The notes under the pieces were generated by a model. That model worked only from the letters and a program-made list of their open reading frames with translations, made no database searches and was not told the DNA's origin. A DNA stretch of 64,000 bases from Pseudomonas sp. SJZ079. Lineage in GTDB: Bacteria; Pseudomonadota; Gammaproteobacteria; Pseudomonadales; Pseudomonadaceae. The stretch's first letter is position 1; each line of letters begins with the position of its first letter. A program made the translations under genes and the position numbers. The stretch lies in NCBI RefSeq assembly GCF_007993865.1, contig NZ_VIUH01000001.1, positions 248,001 through 312,000 on the forward strand, read 5' to 3'. Below are positions 7,547 through 16,214 of the stretch, one piece after another.

Positions 7547-10456
7547 ATGCATACAGACACTACTCGCGAGCAGGCGCAGAGCACTACGCCGCTGGCCGCC
7601 GATGGCAACCAGGACCTCGCCGCCACCGCGCCGGGTCAACTGCGTGTGATCAAGCGCAACGGCACCGTGGTGCCGTATAGCGATGACAAGATCACCGTGG
7701 CCATCACCAAGGCCTTTCTCGCAGTAGAAGGCGGCACCGCCGCCGCCTCGTCACGTATCCATGACACCGTCGCGCGCCTGACCGAACAGGTCAGCGCCAC
7801 CTTCAAACGCCGCATGCCGTCCGGCGGCACTATTCATATCGAAGAAATCCAGGACCAGGTCGAACTGGCCCTGATGCGCGCCGGCGAACAGAAAGTCGCC
7901 CGCGACTACGTGATCTACCGTGAATCGCGTTCGCAAGAGCGTAAGCGTGGTGGCCTCGACACCCCGGCCCAGCCGCACCCGAGCATCCGCGTGACCCACG
8001 CCGACGGCAGCGTCGCGCCGCTGGACATGGGCCGCCTCGACACCATCATCCGCGAAGCCTGCGAAGGCCTGGAAGAAGTCGACGGCGCGCTGATCCAGAA
8101 AGAAACCCTGAAGAACCTCTACGACGGCGTGGCGCAGAGCGACGTCAGCACCGCCCTGGTGATGACCGCGCGGACCCTGGTCGAGCGTGAGCCGAACTAC
8201 TCCTACGTCACCGCTCGCCTGCTGATGGACAACATCCGCGCCGAAGCGCTGAACTTCCTCGGCGTCGCGGTCAGTGCCACCCATCACGAGATGGTCGAGC
8301 TCTACGCCAAGGCCCTGCCGGCCTATATCGCCAAGGGTATCGAGCTGGAACTGCTCAACCCGGTGCTGAGCACCTTCGACCTGGAAAAACTCGGCCAGGC
8401 GATCGACCACGAGCGCGATCAGCAGTTCACCTACCTGGGCCTGCAGACCCTGTACGACCGCTACTTCATCCACAAGGACGGCACCCGCATCGAGCTGCCG
8501 CAGGTGTTCTTCATGCGCGTGGCCATGGGCCTGGCGATCGAGGAAGAACAGAAAGAAGAGCGCGCCATCGAGTTCTACAACCTGCTGTCCTCGTTCGACT
8601 ACATGAGCTCGACGCCGACCCTGTTCAACGCCGGCACCCTGCGTCCGCAACTGTCGTCGTGCTACCTGACCACCGTGCCGGACGATCTGTCGGGCATCTA
8701 TCACGCCATCCACGACAACGCCATGCTCTCCAAGTTTGCCGGCGGTCTGGGTAACGACTGGACCCCGGTACGCGCCCTCGGCGCCTACATCAAGGGCACC
8801 AACGGCAAATCCCAGGGCGTGGTGCCGTTCCTCAAAGTGGTCAACGACACCGCGGTCGCGGTCAACCAGGGCGGCAAGCGCAAGGGCGCGGTCTGCGCCT
8901 ACCTGGAAACCTGGCACATGGACATCGAAGAGTTCATCGAGCTGCGCAAGAACACCGGTGACGACCGTCGCCGCACCCACGACATGAACACCGCCAACTG
9001 GATTCCGGACCTGTTCATGAAGCGCGTGTTCGACGACGGCCCCTGGACCCTGTTCAGCCCGAGCGAAGTACCGGACCTGCACGACCTCACCGGCAAGGCC
9101 TTCGAGGAGCGCTACGAGTACTACGAAGCGCTGACCCAGTACGGCGGCAAGATCAAGCTGTTCAAGACCATCCAGGCCAAAGACCTGTGGCGCAAGATGC
9201 TCTCGATGCTGTTCGAAACCGGCCACCCGTGGCTGACCTTCAAGGACCCATGCAACCTGCGCAGCCCGCAGCAGCACGTCGGCGTGGTACACAGCTCGAA
9301 CCTGTGCACCGAGATCACCTTGAACACCAACAAGGATGAGATCGCCGTGTGCAACCTGGGTTCGGTCAACCTGCCGAACCACATCGTCGACGGCAAGCTG
9401 GACACCGCCAAGCTGGCGAAGACCGTCAAGACGGCCGTGCGCATGCTCGATAACGTCATCGACATCAACTACTACTCGGTACCGCAGGCGAAGAACTCCA
9501 ACTTCAAGCACCGTCCGGTCGGCCTGGGCATCATGGGCTTCCAGGACGCCCTGTACCTGCAGCACATCCCGTACGGCTCGGACGCGGCGGTCGATTTCGC
9601 CGACAAGTCGATGGAAGCGGTCAGCTACTACGCCATCCAGGCCTCCTGTGACCTGGCCGACGAGCGCGGCAGCTACGAGACCTTCGCCGGTTCGCTGTGG
9701 TCCAAGGGCGTGCTGCCGCTGGACTCCCAGCAGATCCTCATCGAGCAGCGCGGGCAGAAGTACATCGACGTCGACCTCAACGAATCCCTCGACTGGGCGC
9801 CGCTGCGTGCTCGGGTACAGAAAGGCATTCGTAACTCGAACATCATGGCCATCGCCCCGACCGCGACCATCGCCAACATCACCGGCGTGTCGCAGTCGAT
9901 CGAACCGACCTACCAGAACCTCTACGTGAAATCGAACCTGTCGGGCGAATTCACCGTGATCAACCCCTACCTGGTGCGCGACCTCAAGGCCCGCGGCCTG
10001 TGGGACTCGGTGATGATCAACGACCTCAAGTACTACGACGGTTCCGTGCAGCAGATCGAGCGCATCCCGCAGGAGTTGAAAGACCTCTACGCCACCGCGT
10101 TCGAAGTCGACACCAAGTGGATAGTCGACGCCGCCAGCCGCCGCCAGAAGTGGATCGACCAGGCGCAGTCGCTGAACCTGTACATCGCCGGCGCCTCGGG
10201 CAAGAAGCTCGACGTGACCTACCGCATGGCCTGGTACCGTGGCCTGAAAACCACCTACTACCTCCGTGCCCTGGCCGCGACCAGCACCGAGAAGTCCACG
10301 GTCAACACCGGCAAGCTGAATGCCGTGTCCAACGGCGGTGGCGACGGCCTCAGCGCGGCGCCGGGCAAAGCCCCGGCAGTCGAAGCAGCGTCGGCACCGG
10401 CACCCGTGCCGAAGGCCTGTGCGATCGATGAGCCAGACTGCGAAGCCTGCCAATAA
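7547..10456 (+). CDS. nrdA: Class Ia ribonucleoside-diphosphate reductase, alpha subunit
   Basis: 969 residues from the ATG at 7547, which has a GGAG site 7 bases upstream and gives MHTDTTREQ. An in-frame upstream ATG at 7475 lacks this support. Two ATP-cone modules precede the catalytic barrel: a well-conserved first one (GQLRVIKRNGTVVPYSDDKI, about residues 30-125) and a divergent second one (SIRVTHADGSVAPLD, about 145-235). The 10-stranded barrel carries CYLTTVPDDLSG, NLCTEI and the loop GIRNSNIMAIAPTATI. The tail CAIDEPDCEACQ provides the redox cysteines reached by thioredoxin/glutaredoxin. NrdA with NrdB reduces NDPs to dNDPs. Two N-terminal cones are characteristic of Pseudomonas NrdA. 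Confidence 0.98.
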   Translation: MHTDTTREQAQSTTPLAADGNQDLAATAPGQLRVIKRNGTVVPYSDDKITVAITKAFLAVEGGTAAASSRIHDTVARLTEQVSATFKRRMPSGGTIHIEEIQDQVELALMRAGEQKVARDYVIYRESRSQERKRGGLDTPAQPHPSIRVTHADGSVAPLDMGRLDTIIREACEGLEEVDGALIQKETLKNLYDGVAQSDVSTALVMTARTLVEREPNYSYVTARLLMDNIRAEALNFLGVAVSATHHEMVELYAKALPAYIAKGIELELLNPVLSTFDLEKLGQAIDHERDQQFTYLGLQTLYDRYFIHKDGTRIELPQVFFMRVAMGLAIEEEQKEERAIEFYNLLSSFDYMSSTPTLFNAGTLRPQLSSCYLTTVPDDLSGIYHAIHDNAMLSKFAGGLGNDWTPVRALGAYIKGTNGKSQGVVPFLKVVNDTAVAVNQGGKRKGAVCAYLETWHMDIEEFIELRKNTGDDRRRTHDMNTANWIPDLFMKRVFDDGPWTLFSPSEVPDLHDLTGKAFEERYEYYEALTQYGGKIKLFKTIQAKDLWRKMLSMLFETGHPWLTFKDPCNLRSPQQHVGVVHSSNLCTEITLNTNKDEIAVCNLGSVNLPNHIVDGKLDTAKLAKTVKTAVRMLDNVIDINYYSVPQAKNSNFKHRPVGLGIMGFQDALYLQHIPYGSDAAVDFADKSMEAVSYYAIQASCDLADERGSYETFAGSLWSKGVLPLDSQQILIEQRGQKYIDVDLNESLDWAPLRARVQKGIRNSNIMAIAPTATIANITGVSQSIEPTYQNLYVKSNLSGEFTVINPYLVRDLKARGLWDSVMINDLKYYDGSVQQIERIPQELKDLYATAFEVDTKWIVDAASRRQKWIDQAQSLNLYIAGASGKKLDVTYRMAWYRGLKTTYYLRALAATSTEKSTVNTGKLNAVSNGGGDGLSAAPGKAPAVEAASAPAPVPKACAIDEPDCEACQ

Positions 10457-10888
10457 GGGTGCTTGGTGACGCGCGGATCTGAGCGGCGCCCGCGTTGTTG
10501 CCGCACGGTCCGACCCCGGTCATGTACAGCCGTACACTCCCGGGGCCGGCCCGCACGGCGCCTAGCGCTCACTCGCTCAGCTACGCGCTCGGATGGCGGA
10601 TACAGAGCTAAAGCAATACTGGGACATATCCCCTCGCCCCCTTGGGGAGACGACTGCAAGGATGCAGGAGGTAGGGCGACGCAGGACGCCAAAGCCGAGG
10701 GCTAGGGTGAGGGGAAGAGGCCCAACGCAGCTCCCCACCAACACCCCACTTTAAGAAGGAAGGCAACCGCCCTCCTCCATACGACCGATAGTCGCCGGGC
10801 GCTTTCTGTACGCCGCGCATCGGACTAAAGTTAACTGTATATCTATACAGGCCGGTTATTTCACCGGCCCTCGAGCAGGAGCCAAGCC
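10457..10888. other. nrdA-nrdB spacer with hairpin-forming repeats
   Basis: 432 bases without a credible gene. At 10625-10720 the sequence cccctcgcccccttgg and the distal ctagggtgagggg form a loose inverted repeat around a purine-rich centre (ctgcaaggatgcagg is itself a small dyad). This resembles dispersed intergenic repeats of pseudomonads. An AT-richer stretch at about 10820-10855 (gttaactgtatatctataca), just before nrdB, could hold a separate nrdB promoter. Confidence 0.45.
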
Positions 10889-12139
10889 ATGCTGAGCTGG
10901 GATGAATTCGATAAAGAAGACGGCGCCGACGCAGCCGCTGCCAGCAACACCGCCGCGCAGGCAACCGAGGTGAACATCGACAAGCTCGACCAGGTCGGCG
11001 GTGCCGCCGCGGTCGAAGCCCGCGCCATTGCCGCCGACGACAGCGCCGCCGTGGCCCGCGCCAAGGCTGCCCTCGATCAACTCGACATCGCCGAAGGCCT
11101 GGCCGAGCTGGAAGGCGCCTCCGCCCGCGTCGCGGTCGACGAGAAGCGCATGATCAACTGCCGCGCCGACCTCAACCAGCTGGTGCCCTTCAAGTACGAC
11201 TGGGCCTGGCAGAAGTATCTGGATGGTTGTGCCAACCACTGGATGCCACAAGAAGTGAACATGAACGCCGACATCGCGTTGTGGAAAGGCACCGACGGCC
11301 TGACCGACGACGAGCGGCGCATCGTCATGCGCAACCTCGGCTTCTTCTCCACCGCCGACTCGCTGGTCGCCAACAACCTGGTGCTGGCCGTGTACCGCCT
11401 GATCACCAACCCCGAGTGCCGCCAGTACATCCTGCGTCAGGCCTTCGAAGAGGCGATCCACACCCACGCCTACCAGTACTGCATCGAGTCGCTGGGCATG
11501 GATGAAGGCGCGATCTTCAACATGTACCACGAGATTCCTTCGGTCGCGAAAAAAGCCGCCTGGGGCCTCAAGTACACCCGCTCGATCTCCGATCCGAAGT
11601 TCGAAACCGGCACGGTGGAGACCGACAAGGAACTGCTGCGCAACCTGATCGCCTACTACTGCGTGCTGGAAGGCATCTTCTTCTATTGCGGCTTCACCCA
11701 GATCCTCTCCATGGGTCGGCGCAACAAGATGACCGGCGTCGCCGAGCAGTTCCAATACATCCTGCGCGACGAATCCATGCACCTGAACTTCGGCATCGAC
11801 GTGATCAACCAGATCAAAATCGAAAACCCGCACCTGTGGGATGCCGCGATGAAGGACGAAGCCACCCAGATGATCCTGGAAGGCACCCAGCTGGAAATCG
11901 AATACGCCCGCGACACCATGCCGCGCGGCGTACTGGGCATGAACGCAGCGATGATGGAGGACTACCTCAAGTTCATCGCCAACCGTCGTCTGACCCAGAT
12001 CGGTTTGAAGGAAGAGTATCCGGGCACCACCAACCCGTTCCCATGGATGTCGGAAATCATGGACCTGAAGAAGGAGAAGAACTTCTTCGAGACGCGGGTT
12101 ATTGAGTATCAGACTGGTGGGGCGTTGAGCTGGGATTGA
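10889..12139 (+). CDS. nrdB: Class Ia ribonucleoside-diphosphate reductase, beta subunit
   Basis: 416 residues behind a GGAG site. Residues 1-85 are an alanine-rich, acidic N-terminal extension that shorter NrdB proteins lack. The ferritin-like core follows with [11 protein letters not shown], containing an iron-ligand Glu and His and the radical-bearing Tyr (E-x2-H-x3-Y), and [10 protein letters not shown], supplying the later Glu/His ligands. The C-terminus TGGALSWD is the peptide that docks on NrdA. The protein generates the tyrosyl radical needed by NrdA. It is separated from nrdA by 432 bp and followed by a good terminator. Confidence 0.98.
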   Translation: MLSWDEFDKEDGADAAAASNTAAQATEVNIDKLDQVGGAAAVEARAIAADDSAAVARAKAALDQLDIAEGLAELEGASARVAVDEKRMINCRADLNQLVPFKYDWAWQKYLDGCANHWMPQEVNMNADIALWKGTDGLTDDERRIVMRNLGFFSTADSLVANNLVLAVYRLITNPECRQYILRQAFEEAIHTHAYQYCIESLGMDEGAIFNMYHEIPSVAKKAAWGLKYTRSISDPKFETGTVETDKELLRNLIAYYCVLEGIFFYCGFTQILSMGRRNKMTGVAEQFQYILRDESMHLNFGIDVINQIKIENPHLWDAAMKDEATQMILEGTQLEIEYARDTMPRGVLGMNAAMMEDYLKFIANRRLTQIGLKEEYPGTTNPFPWMSEIMDLKKEKNFFETRVIEYQTGGALSWD

Positions 12140-12210
12140 TTCGGCTCACTCACTGAAGAGATTAAGAGCGCTTTACCTGAAATGGATGTTTGGGTGGTGT
12201 TTTAAGACTA

Positions 12211-12240
12211 AAAGCCCCGCCTAGTGCGGGGCTTTTTTAT
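12211..12240 (+). terminator. Intrinsic terminator after nrdB
   Basis: AAAGCCCCGC and GCGGGGCTTT pair perfectly around a short loop (ctagt), followed by TTTTTTAT. A textbook rho-independent terminator 70 bp after the nrdB stop. Confidence 0.95.
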
Positions 12241-12268
12241 AACCTTCGATAAGGACACCAACCTTTCC

Positions 12269-13219
12269 ATGGAAACACCCAACCTGACCGAAGAGCAGAA
12301 AATAAAATTAAAAATTCTAGAGCCTGCACTCCGAGCAGCGGCAGATCGCCGGGACTATGAGGACGCCAAGAAAATAACTTTAGCAATACAAAACGTCTTA
12401 AGACCAACCGGTCATGAAACACGATTAATGCACGCTAAAAATTATCTATTTGAGATCGCACTAGAGGTCGGAAAAGTAGATATCGCCATTACAGGATTTA
12501 TAGGCGTTCGACAGAAAAGCGGAAAAAATACCCGACTGTACTTGGAAGCAACCACACTCCTTGCAATTTGCCACCTCAGAAAGAAGGATATCGACTCAGC
12601 GAAGCCTTATATGGCCGAAGCTTTTAAATACGAGAAAAATATTACTTCACCTAGCAAAAGATCTGAATACAAAATTGGACTAGCCAGGAGATTTGATGAG
12701 GAAGCGTTGCTTTCTTCACTCGCCACCGATGCAAACTATAAATTCAACATTGAACAAATACAAAAAGACGCTGGCGAGCTTATACGAACCAAGCACGAAG
12801 AAGAAATATTAGAGTTACTTGGAGCAACCGCGCCAGAATCAGCGCTAGATTTTGTAAAAGAAGTCCACCGTGAATCAACAAAACTCCTTTCACATGAAGA
12901 TAAACTTAGACTCCCGTCGCCAGCATCCTTTGAACAAAAGAAAAATATCGGAAAAGGAATCTTGTCAGCATTTCAATCAGTAATATGGAAATCCTTATGT
13001 GATAAGGACAGTGAAGTCTATAAAATGTGGTTCACCAACGGCATGCAAGCTGTTTTAGATAAAAAATATTTAACTATAGCTATCACAGGTACCTTATCCG
13101 GCCTAAGCATTTGCATATACGGCGTCGCCGTCTATATCACAGCGCTACTTATCAAAATAGGCATAGAAGTATTCTGTGAAACGTACACACCCCAAAGCAT
13201 TATGAAAATGCGCAAATAG
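12269..13219 (+). CDS. AT-rich orphan: helical N-terminal region plus C-terminal membrane segment
   Basis: 316 residues from the ATG at 12269; an upstream GTG lies inside the nrdB terminator and is unlikely. I do not recognise the family. Base composition is markedly AT-rich and codon use is Lys/Ile/Asn-rich compared with every neighbour, indicating horizontal acquisition. Residues about 7-210 read as consecutive amphipathic helices (RRDYEDAKKITLAIQNVL, LLAICHLRKKDIDSAKPYMA), suggesting TPR-like pairs. Residues about 268-302 are strongly hydrophobic and could form one long or two short membrane helices, followed by a short basic tail (MKMRK). The layout resembles a cytosolic sensor joined to a membrane effector, but this is inference. 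It stands alone directly after the nrdB terminator and before a repeat island. Confidence 0.75.
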   Translation: METPNLTEEQKIKLKILEPALRAAADRRDYEDAKKITLAIQNVLRPTGHETRLMHAKNYLFEIALEVGKVDIAITGFIGVRQKSGKNTRLYLEATTLLAICHLRKKDIDSAKPYMAEAFKYEKNITSPSKRSEYKIGLARRFDEEALLSSLATDANYKFNIEQIQKDAGELIRTKHEEEILELLGATAPESALDFVKEVHRESTKLLSHEDKLRLPSPASFEQKKNIGKGILSAFQSVIWKSLCDKDSEVYKMWFTNGMQAVLDKKYLTIAITGTLSGLSICIYGVAVYITALLIKIGIEVFCETYTPQSIMKMRK

Positions 13220-13284
13220 CACACTGCAGTTTTTAATGACGGTAAAAGGGGATAGGTTTATTTTCTGCGCCGCCCTCTCCTACT

Positions 13285-13510
13285 GGTTTCGGCCTTACGC
13301 CGAGTCACTTTCTCTTTGCTCGCGCGAAAGAGAAAGTAACCAAAGAGAAAGCGCGCCCGACATGCGGGTCTGGCTTCGCCAGACTTCCCTCGTTCCGGCG
13401 CTGTTCCGAGGGTCGGAACGGTGGGCCATCCCTGGCCCATCGTTCCTCGTTTGGCATCCATGCCAAACGCCCCTCTCCACAGCACCTCCACTCGGCCTCC
13501 TGACGGGATT
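13285..13510 (-). repeat. Left arm of a large imperfect inverted repeat
   Basis: Read on the minus strand, this stretch aligns over most of its length with 13934-14150. Shared landmarks include caggaggccgagtgga, gaacgagggaagtct, ttggttactttc/ttttggttacttttg and a gtgac...cg(c/g)cgtaag end. It is non-coding and palindrome-rich. Similar sequences recur in Pseudomonas genomes, where they generate spurious ORFs. Confidence 0.75.
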
Positions 13511-13576
13511 CGGGGACCGCGGTGTTTGGACGATATGTGGAAGACAGAGCGAAAGGCAAAGCAGAACAACGGCAGA

Positions 13577-13604
13577 AGCATCGCGGCCGAGGCCGCTCCT
13601 ACAG
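13577..13604 (+). repeat. REP-like palindrome (second type)
   Basis: tcgcggccgaggccgctcct followed by ACAGG is the short Pseudomonas REP form. It is like the copy near 23191 and different in core from the GTTCCCACGC family that follows. Confidence 0.65.
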
Positions 13605-13618
13605 GATCAGTGAACATT

Positions 13619-13707
13619 GATCGTTCCCACGCTCCGCGTGGGAACGCAGCTCTCGATGCTCTGCGTCCACCCATCAGATCGTTCCCACGCTCCGCGTGGG
13701 AATGCAG
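13619..13707 (+). repeat. Two direct copies of the GTTCCCACGC REP palindrome
   Basis: gatcgttcccacgctccgcg followed by TGGGAACGCAG at 13619 and the same with TGGGAATGCAG at 13677. Each forms a near-perfect hairpin (GTTCCCACGC / GCGTGGGAAC). The same palindrome recurs at 13841, 15200, 15936 and 16077, all within 2.5 kb of the RAYT gene. Confidence 0.9.
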
Positions 13708-13789
13708 CCTCCGACGCTCCAGCGTCAACCTACTAGAAACTCAAGTGGCGAGGCAGCGCCGCAGTCCAGCCTCCTGCGCGAAACATTGA

Positions 13790-13868
13790 TCGAGGTCGGC
13801 GGTGAGATTCAGGATGCGTGAGGCGGAGCGTCACTGGCTGCGTTCCCACGCAGAGCGTGGGTACGATC
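13790..13868 (-). repeat. REP palindrome with a fragment resembling the RAYT 3' end
   Basis: gatcgaggtcggcggtgaga through gcgtgaggcggagcgtcact, then the palindrome cgttcccacgcagagcgtgg and gtacgatc. The same order (GATCGAGGTCG, GCGTGACGCGGAGCG, palindrome, GATC) is found just after the RAYT gene at 15888-15962. This copy is therefore a transposed or duplicated piece of the RAYT end plus its REP. Confidence 0.75.
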
Positions 13869-13933
13869 AAACGGAAGTTGTGCGTCTGCTTTGGATTACC
13901 GACCAACCAATCTCACAGACGACGCCAACCGCC

Positions 13934-14150
13934 CCATCAGGAGGCCGAGTGGAATCGTTGTGGAAGGGGTTGAGCGGCATGGATGCCGCGAGAGCCGTGA
14001 TGCGCCAGGGATGGCCCTTCGCGGCGTGCCCCTGGAGCAATGATGGAACGAGGGAAGTCTCGCGCAGCGAGACCCGGATGCCAGGGGCAAGACTTTTTGG
14101 TTACTTTTGGGGCGACTGCCAAAAGTGACCCGCCGTAAGGGCGGAACCGT
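13934..14150 (+). repeat. Right arm of the large imperfect inverted repeat
   Basis: Partner of 13285-13510 in opposite orientation. It ends in the motif ttttggttacttttggggcg, then actgccaaaagtgaccc and gccgtaagggcggaacc. Fragments of the same element occur at about 16107-16138 and 16768-16960. Confidence 0.75.
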
Positions 14151-14354
14151 TAGATACGTCGATACACAAGCTGCGGATACACGCTGGCGACCTGTACACG
14201 TCAGCTTTGTCGAAACCTGCCAGGGATTCACCCAATAAGGCGTTCAAACGCAAACCGTTCCAGCAGCACACACTAGCCAAATGCTTTGTCGATCCGCCCT
14301 GCTCGCTTAGACTCCACCCCTCTAGTGTGCAGCCCAGAAGCCCAAGGAAGACCC

Positions 14355-15056
14355 ATGGCTAAATTCCTCAACACCAGTGCCACCAATTACTACTTGGAAG
14401 AGATGATCAAAACGGCAAAAGATCGCCTAATCCTGATCAGCCCTTTTCTGAGGCTGAACGACCGTGTCAAAGAGCTTCTGGAAGATAAGAATCGACTGAA
14501 AATTGATGTGCGCATCGTGTATGGCAAGAGTGAATTACAGCCCGAAGAAGTCAACTGGCTCAAAGGCCTAACCTACATCCGCACCAGCTTTTGCAAGAAT
14601 CTACATGCCAAGTGCTACCTCAACGAGGAGTTCTGCATCATCACCAGCCTGAACCTCTACGAGTTCAGCCAGGTCAACAACAACGAAATGGGCGTTTTGA
14701 TCAACCGTGGCGAAGATGCCGAACTCTATAAAGATGCGTATGAAGAAGCCCAGCGCATCATCCGCATCAGCGATGAGGTACGCATCTCACTGGAGGTTGT
14801 TTCCAAGGAAAGCGACGGCGACAGCAACAAAGTTGAAAGCGATGACAGTGTCGAAAAACTGACCAGTTCCAAGCTGGCGCAAAAAATAGGGCTCAAGACC
14901 AACGAACTGCTGGATAAGTTGATCACAGAGCAATATCTCGAAGTACGAGACAGCAAAAATTACCTGACCGATAAAGGCAAAACTGCAGGCGGCGAGTTCC
15001 GCATGAGTCCGAAATTCGGCCCCTACTTCCTGTGGCCAACAGAGTTTCGTCCGTAA
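14355..15056 (+). CDS. Phospholipase D-fold protein with winged-helix-like C-terminus
   Basis: 233 residues from ATG 14355, preceded by AAGGAAG. An upstream in-frame start has no ribosome-binding site. Residues 1-145 form a single PLD-like domain: a beta strand DRLILISPFLRLND (about 23-36) and the catalytic-type motif His84-x-Lys86 followed by IITSLN (95-100) and a later Glu111. One HKD motif per chain means the active site would form in a dimer. A charged linker (about 150-168) leads to SSKLAQKIGLKTNELLDKLI and LTDKGKTAGGEF, which reads as a winged helix-turn-helix. PLD-fold nucleases of this type act on nucleic acids in restriction and defence contexts, but phosphatidyl transfer cannot be excluded. 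No partner gene is adjacent. Confidence 0.82.
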   Translation: MAKFLNTSATNYYLEEMIKTAKDRLILISPFLRLNDRVKELLEDKNRLKIDVRIVYGKSELQPEEVNWLKGLTYIRTSFCKNLHAKCYLNEEFCIITSLNLYEFSQVNNNEMGVLINRGEDAELYKDAYEEAQRIIRISDEVRISLEVVSKESDGDSNKVESDDSVEKLTSSKLAQKIGLKTNELLDKLITEQYLEVRDSKNYLTDKGKTAGGEFRMSPKFGPYFLWPTEFRP

Positions 15057-15199
15057 GCAAAATTAGCTGGATTGAGCAAAGAGATGCCCATCAAGCCAAG
15101 CGTCAGACGACGCCTAGCCACTGAAAACAGCGCATTCGCAGACGCCAGCGAATGCCCTATCAGGAAGCCGAACGCAATCATTGCGGCGAGGGTTGATCA

Positions 15200-15229
15200 G
15201 ATCGTTCCCACGCTCCGCGTGGGAATGCA
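15200..15229 (+). repeat. REP palindrome upstream of the RAYT gene
   Basis: gatcgttcccacgctccgcg followed by TGGGAATGCAG, 150 bp before the transposase start. It is identical in core to 13677-13707. It is oriented opposite to the copies downstream of the transposase, so the gene is bracketed by inverted REPs. The rest of the 15057-15378 spacer shows no gene. Confidence 0.9.
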
Positions 15230-15378
15230 GCCTTCGACGCTCCAGCGTCCACCTACCCGCAACTCGCGTGGCGACGCAGAGCGCCGCGGGCTAGGCTCCT
15301 AGGCGAAGCGCGGGAGCCATCGCAGATAGAGAAACCGCCCTACTCCTTCCACAACCAGCCGATTCAAGGAAGAATCCA

Positions 15379-15915
15379 ATGGGTCGCAGCCGCTACGTCA
15401 TCACCGAACCTGAAAAGCCACACTTTCTCACCTGCACAGTGCTGGAGTGGCTACCGCTATTCACCCGCCCCGCCCTGGTCGAAATCCTGCTCGACTGCTG
15501 GCGCTATCAACAGGCAAACCAAGGCTTGCGCCTCTACGGATATGTCGTACTGGAAAACCACCTGCACTTCGTCGCCCAGGCACCTGACCTGGGCAAATGC
15601 GTCAGTGGATTCAAGTCATTCACGGCACGCCAGATCATTGATCACCTGCAAGCCCGAGGCGCAGAAAGTTTGTTGGAACGACTGCGCTTCGCCAAACGTG
15701 CGCACAAGGACGACCGTGTGCACCAACTCTGGCAGGAGGGTTCACATGCGGAACTGGTTTACAGCTCAAAGGTGATGCGGGAAAAGCTCGACTACATCCA
15801 CCACAACCCACTCAAACGGGGCTACGTGGATCGAGCGGAACACTGGCGTTACTCCAGCGCCAGGAACTACGCGGGGCAGGCAGGACTGATCGAGGTCGAC
15901 CGGTGCGATGCGTGA
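15379..15915 (+). CDS. REP-associated tyrosine transposase (RAYT, Y1 family)
   Basis: 178 residues. The IS200/IS605-type Y1 fold is recognised by the metal-binding HUH motif (NHLHF, His61 and His63) and the catalytic Tyr139 in KLDYIHHNPLKRGYV. The C-terminal HWRYSSARNYAG is typical of RAYTs. RAYTs are single-copy, often domesticated enzymes that nick and mobilise REP palindromes. All active-site residues are present, so the protein may be functional. The start MGRSRYVITEPEKPHFLT matches the family's usual N-terminus and has GGAAGAA upstream. Six copies of one palindrome lie within 2.5 kb, and the last 29 codons are duplicated downstream. Confidence 0.93.
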   Translation: MGRSRYVITEPEKPHFLTCTVLEWLPLFTRPALVEILLDCWRYQQANQGLRLYGYVVLENHLHFVAQAPDLGKCVSGFKSFTARQIIDHLQARGAESLLERLRFAKRAHKDDRVHQLWQEGSHAELVYSSKVMREKLDYIHHNPLKRGYVDRAEHWRYSSARNYAGQAGLIEVDRCDA

Positions 15916-16104
15916 CGCGGAGCGTCACTGGCTGCATTCCCACGCGGAGCGTGGGAACGATCAATACGGGGATCGAGCGGAGCATTGGCGTTACTCCAGT
16001 GCCCGAAACTACGCGGGGCAGGCAGGATTGATTGAGGTCGACCGGAGCGATGCGTGACGCGGAGCGCCACTGGCTGCGTTCCCACGCAGCGCCTGGGTAC
16101 GATC
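15829..16104 (+). repeat. 142-bp-period tandem duplication of the RAYT 3' end plus REP
   Basis: Unit 1 (15829-15962) covers the last 29 codons of the transposase, the stop codon and an inverted REP palindrome (15936-15962). Unit 2 (15971-16104) repeats the same order with scattered differences and a second, more degenerate palindrome (16077-16104). The second unit has no transposase start and is non-coding. Confidence 0.92.
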
Positions 16105-16185
16105 GGAAGTGACCCGCCGTACGGGCGGAACCGTTAGACCGGGCAATAGCGATTGCGACGGATGTACGCCAAACACAGCACCGCA

Positions 16186-16214
16186 GGATGGGTTAAGCGC
16201 AGCGATACCCTTCA
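16186..16214 (+). repeat. Dispersed repeat (ggttaagcgcagcgatacc type), copy 1
   Basis: gatgggttaagcgcagcgat followed by ACCCTTCAA. Related copies occur at 16636, 17525 and 21538. The family theme is a GGGTTGAGCGCAGCGATACCCATC-like block that can fold on itself. Confidence 0.7.

Noticed and set aside
7751..10453. 900-codon minus-strand ORF opposite nrdA
   Set aside because: It mirrors the high-GC third-position bias of nrdA; no motif or ribosome-binding site.
12224..12268. Longer version of the AT-rich orphan starting at GTG 12224
   Set aside because: The extra start lies within the nrdB terminator stem and has no ribosome-binding site.
13236..14128. Several ORFs within the repeat island
   Set aside because: They lie inside palindromic repeats, differ between the two inverted copies and lack starts or domains.
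13619..16104. CRISPR array made of the repeated palindromes
   Set aside because: Spacing is irregular, orientation alternates, no cas genes exist, and the units match REP elements.
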